Of a DNA stretch of 64,000 nt, positions 55,884-64,000 are shown one piece after another. The DNA is taken from positions 365 through 64,364 of the forward strand of contig VSDK01015113.1 of NCBI GenBank assembly GCA_009767595.1, written 5' to 3'. Numbering within the stretch: position 1 is the stretch's first letter; the number at the start of each line of letters is the position of its first letter. The DNA comes from Symbiodinium kawagutii. Its lineage: Eukaryota > Sar > Dinophyceae > Suessiales > Symbiodiniaceae. The notes below the pieces were generated by a model. It had not been told where the DNA came from and ran no database searches. It worked only from the letters and a program-made list of their open reading frames with translations. Made by a program: the position numbers and the translations under genes.

Positions 55884-57723
55884 GCTATTTTTTTACTTGG
55901 CATGATTGGTGGATTGGCTCATATTTTTACATGACTGTTGGTTGATTGTGATTTGATGACAGTCAATGGATGATGTATTGGCCATCCGTCAACATGTACG
56001 GTGGTTGATGGCCAAACAAATATGCAAATGTGTAGTAATGATAACAAATGATAAACATGACTAGTTTTGGCCATTTTCCGTTGTTATTAGCAACTTAAGA
56101 TTATATTGAATTCTACAGCTAAGGCGATTGCCAAGCAATAACCACTATATGATACGAATTAATTGATAGCAATGATTCAACTGGCGAAGCATTTGGTCCA
56201 TGACTGGCTACTGAAAATTTGAATGGTGAATTCATGGATGTGCTTAGTACTGAATCAAGATAGATCCTTTGGATTTTATAGGAAAACCAAGGGAATTTCT
56301 GGATTTTATAGGGGAATCGTGGTTTTATATAAGCAAGCTCATGGATGTACAACCATTCAGTATACTCATGTTGATGGCGTTAAATGAATGATTATCCAAA
56401 TCAATTAAGCATTGCTTATTACGTATAAGCTAGTTAATCCATTAATGGATGCACAACTACTTACCAACTCTTAACTCACCAAATTATTGATTGGTTCTTG
56501 ATTATTACTTATCATCTATCATTACCAACTAATAATCCATAAAAATTGAAAACTGAATATGGCCAATCACTTCAGTTCACCAATGTTTCTTGTAAAATTT
56601 ACCTAGATTGTTGTACAACTACTGGATGTTGGGTCACAACTTCCTCACCAGCGCGAGATGTTGCTGCCATGCCACGCCACGCGTCAACTTTAACGTGATC
56701 CCAGGTGGTGATGGAACAGCAGGTGATGGGCCAGCGTCCCTGGGCGGTGCGCCGGCAATGGGTGACAGTAACAGCCATTCATCACCAATTAATCAACCAG
56801 AATGAACCATCATCAACCATCCAATGATAAACAATGATTAACCATCATCATAGTTAATAACAGCCATTGTTAAGAATTTACCATCATTAAGTATCATTAG
56901 CTTCATCATAAACTAACTCATAGTTAATGATCAACAATAACTATACTTAATAATAGGGAAATGCTAATAAGTATATAGTTAACAACAAATGACAACAATG
57001 GTTTATTCAGCAATCATGGCTCACAATGACAATGGCTTATTTAACACACATAATTGCAACCCTGGCTTGTGACACCAATAAGAATCACTATTTATGACCA
57101 TAGTTACTTCATTGTGACCGTTGTTATTTGATTGTGACCGTAATGAGTATTATTGTGACCATATTGTTTATTAACTCGAACAATTGTTAATATATAATAG
57201 GGAAATGGTAATTATCATTTTTTCTGGTTAGGAATATATTATTGTTAAGGTGGTTAATGGTTAATGATAATGGTTATTACCATTACTTGTCATGCTTAGG
57301 AATACCTTCTCAAAGGTTGTTATTGCTTGATTATGATGTTATTAGCTCTTATGATGGTTAGTAATGTATTATCAGACGTTGTTTTTTAATCAACAATTAC
57401 GTTGGTAAAGGGTGTTTCATCAGGTTCGGGTTTTTTAGTTTTACATGAAAAACGACAGGGGACGTACTCAAAATACCCCTAAAGACTTTACCGAAACTTG
57501 GAAAACGATAGGGAGCGTACCAAAAAGACCGTGAATACACCTCAAACATATAAAAAGAAAACGGCTCATATGATTATAAATGCAGAATATAAACAGGTAG
57601 GTTGATGAACATCATTATTGACCATAACTGCATCATTACTCAAGTTGTTCACCAACTTGTTGATGGATTGTTCTGGTTAGGAATGACCATAATTGACCCT
57701 GATGATTCAGGACAACTGGCTGT

Positions 57724-57827
57724 TGGTTGGGAGTGAGCTATTCACAGCCTGGGGTATCCCGATATAGTCCTTGAATGCCTTCGTGAAGGCCTTAAAGGGC
57801 GAGCGAGGCCAGGAGCTATCAGGATTC
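57724..57827 (+). repeat. R1 dispersed repeat copy (g)
   Basis: ttggttgggagtgagctatt, cacagcctggggtatcccga, then ccttgaatgccttcgtgaag and gccttaaagggcgagcgagg, ccaggagctatcagg. The centre forms a hairpin (aatgccttc/gaaggcctt). Confidence 0.55.
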
Positions 57828-58258
57828 ATTCTAACCACCAAATGCATTATTTAAACTGTTTTAACCATTCTCAACCACAACAATCAACAAGCTTGTAAAT
57901 GTTTGCTGTAAGATAGAAGTGTTTCTTGGAACAGCCTTGAGCAAGCGTTTTGGGGTCCAAGCCACAGTGCGTGGTCTGAAAGCTGGATCCAGAAGATGAG
58001 ATCAAAAAAAGCGGACACAACTGCCATCGGGTATCATGGGAAGGTGCCAGTTGCATTTTGGAAAGGTGCCAGTTGCAACTGGCCAAGACTAACAGATATC
58101 GTGAAAGATAAAACAGAAAGTGAGTGGGCATCGGTCGCTCTCAGCTTCATTCATGATGAGCTGCTCACTTAGTCAGGGGTATGATGTCAACATCTCTAGC
58201 TTCGGCAAGTATATGTTGTAGCATTCTATGGCTGTATTAACACAGGAGTTGGTTTCTT

Positions 58259-58330
58259 CAAACGGGGTTACCCCCAAATCATCCAATTCTAATCACATTT
58301 TTTGGGTTCCCCGAGAAACGCCCAGATTAG
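58259..58330 (-). mobile_element. R2 MITE-like element copy (6)
   Basis: aacggggttacccccaaatc, atccaattctaatcac, ttttttgggttccccgagaa ac. A shortened R2 member in the same orientation as the 58.43-kb copy. Confidence 0.4.
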
Positions 58331-58432
58331 ACCATAACAAATATAAATATATAGATTGAACCATCAAGATGTTTTGACTCTTACGAAACAGTCAGAAGCA
58401 GTATTGGTGATTTGCTGGTTTCTGCAAAAAAT

Positions 58433-58510
58433 TGGGGTACCCCCAAGTCATCCTTAGTTACGATTTTTATTTATAAACCAGCCATTATTTTTGGGTTTCC
58501 TTCATTTTCA
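58433..58510 (-). mobile_element. R2 MITE-like element copy (7), best preserved
   Basis: ttggggtacccccaagtcat cc at one end, ttatttataaaccagccatt in the middle and atttttgggtttccttcatt at the other. It is the inverted complement of the 37.3-kb copy over its whole length. The terminus contains the palindrome ggggtacccc. Confidence 0.5.
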
Positions 58511-59959
58511 AGCACAAGTTCCATTACCATGTTGGGCATCAAGCTCCATTACCAGCTAAGCAATGCCAAACATTGAGCATTACTTATCCTATGTTACCCT
58601 TGTTGTCATTTGTCCACCAGTAGCCACTATTGTCGCCCCTTCTCAGTTGCCATTCTTGCATCGTGGCCAGGGATTGTCAACTTAGAAGGGTCCCATATTT
58701 CTGGTCATCGCTCGTGCGAATCACCAAGGAATCTACAGCCCTATGATGTGCCATGATTTTAATCGTTGAAATTGGTCATGATTTCAGCCATCAATAGCCC
58801 TTGACCATCATCTCTCTAAGGAACGGTGGCAAAAGTCATTGGACCATTATTGAGGAACATCCACATAGTAGCTGATTTCATAGCCATAGTCATGGGACCA
58901 TAATTCAAATATGGCCATTATACCATCATATGCCTTCAGGATATTATCGCTCGCTAAGCACCCACAAATGGTTCAAATTATGTATGGCACCAGATGGGTG
59001 TATTCACTGATTGGCTGGCAAAATTCATGACCTGAATACCCCAGAATTCCACAGCTTTAGCCTATTCCGGGCTAACATTCAATATCAACCAGCCATGACC
59101 ATCAAATTCTTTCAGCGAATAGCCAGAATGATAACCCAATAGCAGCCACCATCATAACTTAACCGACTTCATCATAGCCAATAGCCACAGTCATAACATG
59201 TAGTAACTTCAATCGCATCCTTTCATCACAGGCAGCTGGCTGTTCACAGCCACCAACGGCTCGCGGCGTAGCCCCGCAGCTTTAAGGTATCGAAGCCTTG
59301 CTCCGGGGGGAGATTACTGGCTCAAGAGAAGCAGGCGAAGCGTCGTGGTGTCCGGTGGTAAGTATGGTGGTTTCGACCTAGCCAGTCTGGGGTACCCCCA
59401 CTTATCATCTATTCTGTTCAGATACATATATATATATATATATTTTATTTATATGTATTTAATATGTTTGTTCTTCATTTATTTTGATTTATGTTCAAAA
59501 ACCAACCATTGTTCATAGGGTTCCTTATTTTGAGATGGTTGGTCATGGATCATGGTTGAAAATGATGGTAGTAACACCGAGGATTCATCAGTTTGATGTT
59601 CAGTATTTGAAGTGTTCATTACCTGCTGATGGTTCATTTCACAGTGCTTGGAAGTTGTTCATAGAGGAGGACCAAAAAGACACCATCAATTGAATTAATA
59701 AAGAGCTGCTGTACAATTCGGTGGAAGTCCCATTGGAATCGGCAAACTTTGCACACAGAAGAAATCCGAACTTCATGTTCGCCTACAGCCAATGGTTGCC
59801 AACGAAATCATATATGATTGGCAATGGTTGGTGTAAACCATATACTGTAACGACGAGACAACAAACCTTGGTCAATGCCAAACAGATGATGAACAAAAGA
59901 GGCACAATTAAGGGTTCATCAATAGTGAAGAGCAGGAAATATTGGCCACTAGACAAGCA

Positions 59960-60893
59960 ACGCTCATACAACCCACCTAAAGCAACAAAACCAACCAACA
60001 AACCTCAACCAGCCCAAACCAACCTCAACAAACCTCATACTAGCGCAAGCAAACCACCAACCAAACAACCCGGCAAACCTTAACCAACCAAAACCAACCT
60101 CAACCAACCTCAGCCCGCTTCAACCCACCTCGACCCACCTCAACCAACTCAGCCAACCTCAATCCACTTCAACCCACTTCAACCAACCTCAGCCAACCTC
60201 AGTTAAGTTCAACCGACTTCAGGCAACTCCAACCAATGTCAACCAACTTCAACCCACCTCAACCAACCTCAGTTAAGTTCAACCGACTTCAGGCAACTTC
60301 AACCAATGTCAACCAATTTCAACTAACCTCAACCAACTTCAACCAACTTCAAAAAATCTCAACCAACCTCCGCCAAATTCGTCCCACATCAACCCACCTC
60401 GACCCACTTCAACCCACCTCAAGCCACATTAACCAAATTCAACCAACGTCAGCCAACCTTAATCCACCTAAATCCCAAAGGGACCCACCTCGACCCATCT
60501 CAATCCACCTTAACCCACTTCAACCAAACTCAACCAAACTCAACCAACCTCCGCCAACCTCAACCAACCTCAGCCAACTTCAACCCACCTCAACCAACCT
60601 CAGCCAACTTCAGCCCACTTCAACCAATTGTTCATCTCACCTCTACCAACTTCAACCCACCTTAACCCACCTCAACCAACCTCAACCAACCTCACCCCAC
60701 CTCAACCCAGCTCAACGAATTTCAACCAACCTCAGCCGACTTCAACCCACCCCAACCCACCTCAACCCACTTCAACCCACCTCAACCCACCTCGACCCAC
60801 TTCAACCAAACTCAACCCACCTCAACCAACCTCAGCCAACTTCAACCCACCTCAACCCACTTCAACCCACCTTAACCCACTCTAACCAGCAAA
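59960..60893. repeat. 10-bp minisatellite (ctcaacccac-type)
   Basis: About 0.9 kb of 10-base units of the form ctcaaccNac or ttcaaccNac with point changes. Thirty bases make three units and ten codons, so all plus frames read variants of one decapeptide (QPTSTHLNPL). This explains the long Pro/Thr/Asn/Ser-rich open frames at 60236-60901 and 60628-60885, which I do not call as genes. Confidence 0.9.
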
Positions 60894-61340
60894 CCAAATG
60901 ATTAGGAAAATTTTTGCATGGCAATATCACCGACCGCGGCAAGGTTTTGCTCAACGTGGCCAAACCTTTTTCATTGCTGACGCCCCTCGGTGCTGCAGAG
61001 CAAGAAGTGATGCAACTTGCACCCCCTGGAAAACCAATTTGGAAGCTAGACAACGCAAGTTTTGATGGGTAAATTCACTAGTTTTAATAGGTCACAAGCT
61101 TTAAATGTTGGATGTTCCTGGATGTTCCACTTTCAGAAAAAAATGCCAGAGAGTAATGGAAACAAAGGGTCGTGATGAGGAAGCAAAGATGTAACAGCCA
61201 AAGGTTTCAGCTTGCGGCAGGTAGTCAGATCATACCGCATGTGAACAGAATAGGTACCATGATTGCCATGGGTTGCAATTTTCCCCAGTTGTTGAGTGCC
61301 AATGAAAATGAAATGAACATGGTGATACCATAATGGTGCA

Positions 61341-62012
61341 ATGCAATCGATGGCGTTGTTTTCTTTTTGGCTCAAAAATTTCGGCACTTGCTTCAGGCAA
61401 GAGATGATTACCCCGGAGATATCACCCAGAAACCAATCTCCTGCAGGAATGTGCAGAGCCGAGATGAGACCCTTGGCAATTCCGTTGCCTCAATTTTTCA
61501 AAACAACCTTAATGGTTCGTTGCTGGCTCAAGAAGGCACGTGAGGAGTTGTCGAAGAGCTTCGAGGAACTTCGTGAGCAAGCTCTTTCTGGTGTAGTCGT
61601 GGCAGCAGAACCTGATCCTGGACTCTTGGCAAAATTCGTGGTCAGACAGAAGACTTGTCGTGATATTTGCCAAGGATTCTCAAAGGAAGCCTTTGCTCTG
61701 GCTCTTTGCAGAAGTGGAAATGATGCCCCCATTGCATTTTTGCTTTTGGCGGCCTGCCGCCATTACATGAAGGTCTACTCCCCCCCTCGGTACTTTCTGA
61801 ATGAAAGAGGCCGCATCCAGCAGCAGCCGATGGCAGTGTGGGCAAACACCAGAAAGACGAAACTCAGGTTAATTTGGTCCGGTGTTGACACCGTTTTTGG
61901 CCATACCCGAGCTGAGCCTCGATCCAGCTTGGGGGGTTGGTCCAGTGTTAGCAGCTCTCATGGTGAGGAAGACCATTCCTGCGAGAGCATGGGGGTTCAT
62001 CATTCTGCCTAG
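61341..62012 (+). CDS. Hypothetical intronless protein, weak similarity to the PAS-like gene
   Basis: The open frame has 223 codons from the ATG at 61341. A better start may be the ATG at 61404 (MITPEISPRN), because 61364-61375 resembles a spliced-leader relic. Coding-like codon use is clear from about 61500. The middle reads KKAREELSKSFEELREQALS, a likely helix, then QGFSKEAFALALCRSGNDAP IAFLLLAA. That last phrase resembles AFALATGSSHDFPIALRSAG in the second PAS-like region of the 54.1-kb gene. Beyond it no PAS features are seen, and the tail is Ser/Glu/His-rich. It may be a retroposed, truncated or frameshifted relative. Function is unknown. Confidence 0.4.
   Translation: MQSMALFSFWLKNFGTCFRQEMITPEISPRNQSPAGMCRAEMRPLAIPLPQFFKTTLMVRCWLKKAREELSKSFEELREQALSGVVVAAEPDPGLLAKFVVRQKTCRDICQGFSKEAFALALCRSGNDAPIAFLLLAACRHYMKVYSPPRYFLNERGRIQQQPMAVWANTRKTKLRLIWSGVDTVFGHTRAEPRSSLGGWSSVSSSHGEEDHSCESMGVHHSA
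61364..61375 (+). promoter_or_regulatory. Possible relic of a dinoflagellate spliced leader
   Basis: The word ttttggctcaa is an exact 11-base match to the end of the dinoflagellate trans-spliced leader (…CCATTTTGGCTCAAG), with one more upstream T. Bases further upstream do not match. It lies about 30 bases before an in-frame ATG. Genes returned to the genome from mature mRNA keep such relics. A chance match cannot be excluded. Confidence 0.35.
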
Positions 62013-62185
62013 GCGTACAAGAGCCAGATATTGACCACGGAGAACCACTAGTGACTATTATAGAGGTGTTGACTCTGTCAACCGATTTACATGAGCTGTG
62101 GTCCAAATCAGTATAATGTAAGTTTACCTTGAGTGTTTGGTGATTACATCTAGTTTCATAGTTTTATCTCAAAGATTGTGGGAAT

Positions 62186-62458
62186 TTGCTAGAGATATCC
62201 CGTGCGCAAACCTGTGAAACCAGAAATGGTAAGATACTCCCCAGAATTTTTGTGACTACGGCTTTAAAAAATTGTTTTGAGGCAGTCTCCTGTCCAGCAC
62301 GGTCCGAAGGCACTTCGAAGAAGAACCTTCACTTGAAAGAAAACATACTCTACCGACTCTACCTTCATATCAACATACGTCAAGATGCCTGTAGGCATCT
62401 TCCGGCGATGTGCACAGCCAGGAAGCCTTCCAGCCTCATGGCCGAACAGGTCGTGTGA
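62186..62458 (+). CDS. Exon-like open segment (very weak)
   Basis: The frame ends TARKPSSLMAEQVV before TGA. The part from about 62280 (AVSCPARSEGTSKKNLHLKE) looks coding, but the front is AT-rich. It contains the perfect 8-bp hairpin aagatgcc/ggcatctt at 62382-62401. No family is recognised. Confidence 0.15.
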   Translation: MLEISRAQTCETRNGKILPRIFVTTALKNCFEAVSCPARSEGTSKKNLHLKENILYRLYLHINIRQDACRHLPAMCTARKPSSLMAEQVV

Positions 62459-62664
62459 TGTTCTGATTGAAATAGCCTCGGACGGAAATTGTGCCGCGCT
62501 TGGTTGAGGCCCTGGTGGTCAGAATCGTGCACTGAACGTGATGCAGAAAAGTCACAGCAGAGAAGCAAGATTGGACCGCCGAGGCTGCTGATTGCAAGCA
62601 AGTGAAATTCATTCTTTGATCGATGTTGATGAACTATATTTGATGAACCAACGAGCTGATTGCA

Positions 62665-62907
62665 ATGATCCCAGTTTGCCATGACCAGAATGGGCGGAAT
62701 CGAACGGCTGGGACTTTACGACGCTGTGGTTTGTATCCTTACTTGGTTCCTTGGTTGCTCAAACTTTTTAACCTGGACATACCAACTAGGCTTCACCGGA
62801 CAGACAAATGTTGTCCCTGGTGCGTTGCTGAAGCAACCGGCATCCACTCACGCTTGCTAAGGCATGCTTGCCAACACAGGGTCGTTGCTGTGATACCCCA
62901 TTGGTAA
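62665..62907 (+). CDS. Exon-like segment with a Cys/His cluster (weak)
   Basis: The frame reads WLLKLFNLDIPTRLHRTDKC CPWCVAEATGIHSRLLRHAC QHR. CPWC...H...C with RLLRH is reminiscent of the zinc knuckle of LINE reverse transcriptases (CPxCG...HRL..C), as seen in the 13.6-kb element, so a degraded LINE fragment is possible. No other RT motifs are nearby. Confidence 0.2.
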   Translation: MIPVCHDQNGRNRTAGTLRRCGLYPYLVPWLLKLFNLDIPTRLHRTDKCCPWCVAEATGIHSRLLRHACQHRVVAVIPHW

Positions 62908-64000
62908 ATCACTCTGACATGCCAATGGATTAAAGGCTGTGCCATGTATCATGTCAGAATTGTGGGGACAACAACCCATGACAAGCATAACTTTGTGAAA
63001 ACAGGTGAAGAACACACTGACAAGTAAAATGGAAACGGGATAGCAATCATCAGCAATGAACAGCCATAGCGTTCAGAAAGTCTGTTTGTTTCATCCTTTG
63101 GGGTTAACCAATCCACCCGACCCTCTTGTGACTAATGTAATCCGTTACGAGTTATTTGTACTTCTCGTTAAAAACATGTTTGTCCCGTTTTGGTGGCCAG
63201 ATACTACCGACCAGCTTGGTCGAGTAGTGACAAATCAAGCGACGGGGAGCGAGGAGGAGGAACCAGCATCGACGGCCAGCCCTTCCTTGCTACACAGGAC
63301 CATCATCGACCATCATTGGCCATGATACACCCTTGCAGAAGGGGACCTTTATTATCACTGAACATGCTGATTTGCAAAAACCATGTTCATTCATCAAAAC
63401 CAAATTTATTAACCCATATCAATCATTATTTATGAGTGTCCGCCTCCATTCTTGGTTGCCTTGAACATGTTCCAACTATCGGCCGTGTTTGGCGAACAGC
63501 TACCATCATGGAGGTGAAGAGAACAACAACCAATCACTGAGGTCATTTTCTTGGTGGTCTACATTTTGGAGCAGGGCTTGAGGAAGCTTGGCGGCAAAAA
63601 ACCTTCAAGAGTGGCGTCCGGAGTATACATTGCAACCACATTTTTTTGCAATGTATGCACGAGTCGTTACAATGTCTTGGAGATGACGTCTTTAAGCTGT
63701 TCAGACGTAAATGCGAAATGCGCACATGCACGAAGTGAAACATGCCGCTGACAGCAGTATAGCAATTTTCAGGTTTTTGTACTTGTTTTTGAGCGGAGCT
63801 GAAGGGAATGATCTGCATATTTTGACTGCAAGATGACTTGCGTTGGGAACATGTCCCAACATATTAAATACATTTGCATGGCTATGTGATACATCAACCA
63901 TGATGAGGACAAGTAGAATCACAATATAACATCAACATTAATACCAACAGCAACAACAACAGCAGCTACGGCGACCCCAGCGGCACAGTAATGACCGCAC
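62908..64000. other. Intergenic DNA to the window end
   Basis: Short open frames on both strands near 63056-63325 and 63543-63922 have no recognisable features. The last ~40 bases (aacaacaacagcagctacgg) become GC-richer and may lead into a feature beyond the edge. Confidence 0.45.

Larger units (their letters stand above)
55884..59960. other. AT-rich intergenic DNA
   Basis: It holds an R1 copy (57724-57827), R2 copies (58259-58330, 58433-58510, fragment 59391-59415), a TA run (59424-59444) and a small GC-rich patch at 56640-56765. The 120-codon open frame at 59721-60083 is AT-biased at first and then runs into the minisatellite, so I do not call it a gene. Confidence 0.5.

Noticed and set aside
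59220..59350. GC-rich patch looked at as a possible tRNA or small RNA gene
   Set aside because: No cloverleaf: no paired acceptor ends and no T-loop GTTCRA word in the right place.
59721..60083. 120-codon plus-strand frame
   Set aside because: AT-biased codons at the front and minisatellite at the end; no recognisable domain.
60236..60901. 221-codon Pro/Thr/Asn-rich plus-strand frame
   Set aside because: Caused by the 10-bp minisatellite, which keeps all plus frames open; no non-repeat part.

Overview
The window looks like a gene-poor, repeat-rich piece of a eukaryotic nuclear genome, most likely a dinoflagellate (Symbiodiniaceae/Suessiales-like). The reasons are: a long LINE-type retrotransposon whose proteins carry features I associate with dinoflagellate elements (an EADHPGP motif before the endonuclease, an LPGG-ended ubiquitin-like segment before a KLK...L.KRGVP helical region, an embedded C5-cytosine methyltransferase); PAS-like protein genes of the dinoflagellate VELDDCPF type; an 11-base match to the 3' end of the dinoflagellate spliced leader just before a gene; and abundant satellites and microsatellites between small GC-richer islands. 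This is inference from sequence alone. I saw no rRNA, tRNA, CRISPR array or bacterial operon.

Layout. 1-5131: a higher-order satellite of AGT/AAT triplets with an exact 161-bp period, about 32 copies, running off the left edge, followed by a TTG tract to about 5207. 5208-13410: mostly featureless intergenic DNA. 13498-24340 (minus strand): a 10.8-kb retrotransposon flanked by a 21-bp target-site duplication with one mismatch, inserted at the end of a dispersed repeat copy. In transcription order it encodes a C5 DNA methyltransferase (catalytic motifs in one frame, motifs IX and X in the next), a long ORF1-like protein with predicted tandem beta-grasp folds and a C-terminal coiled coil, a protein with membrane-like segments and an Arg-rich stretch before an apurinic-type endonuclease, and a reverse transcriptase with zinc knuckle and RNase H. 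Two single-base frameshifts break this copy.

24362-54000: intergenic or intronic DNA with tetranucleotide tracts at 28.56-29.15 kb and, in the opposite orientation, 35.37-35.77 kb; a CAA/GAA tract at 38.40-38.84 kb; a GAT tract at 50.89 kb; three families of short dispersed repeats (called R1, R2 and R3 here); and a string of short GC-richer open segments, mostly readable on the plus strand, that look like exons of one or more split genes. 54.1-55.7 kb: the best cellular gene, an apparently single-exon protein with two PAS-like regions, followed by a duplicated roughly 75-bp segment. 59.96-60.89 kb: a 10-bp minisatellite. 61.34-62.01 kb: a second, smaller open gene preceded by the spliced-leader-like relic.

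The main biological interest is the retrotransposon that carries its own cytosine methyltransferase. Methyltransferase capture by dinoflagellate retrotransposons has been reported (to my recollection by de Mendoza and colleagues, 2018), so the class is probably not new. The arrangement in this copy, the beta-grasp ORF1 and the membrane/Arg-rich leader of ORF2 deserve attention. All exon-like segments are weak calls, given so that a reader can test them.
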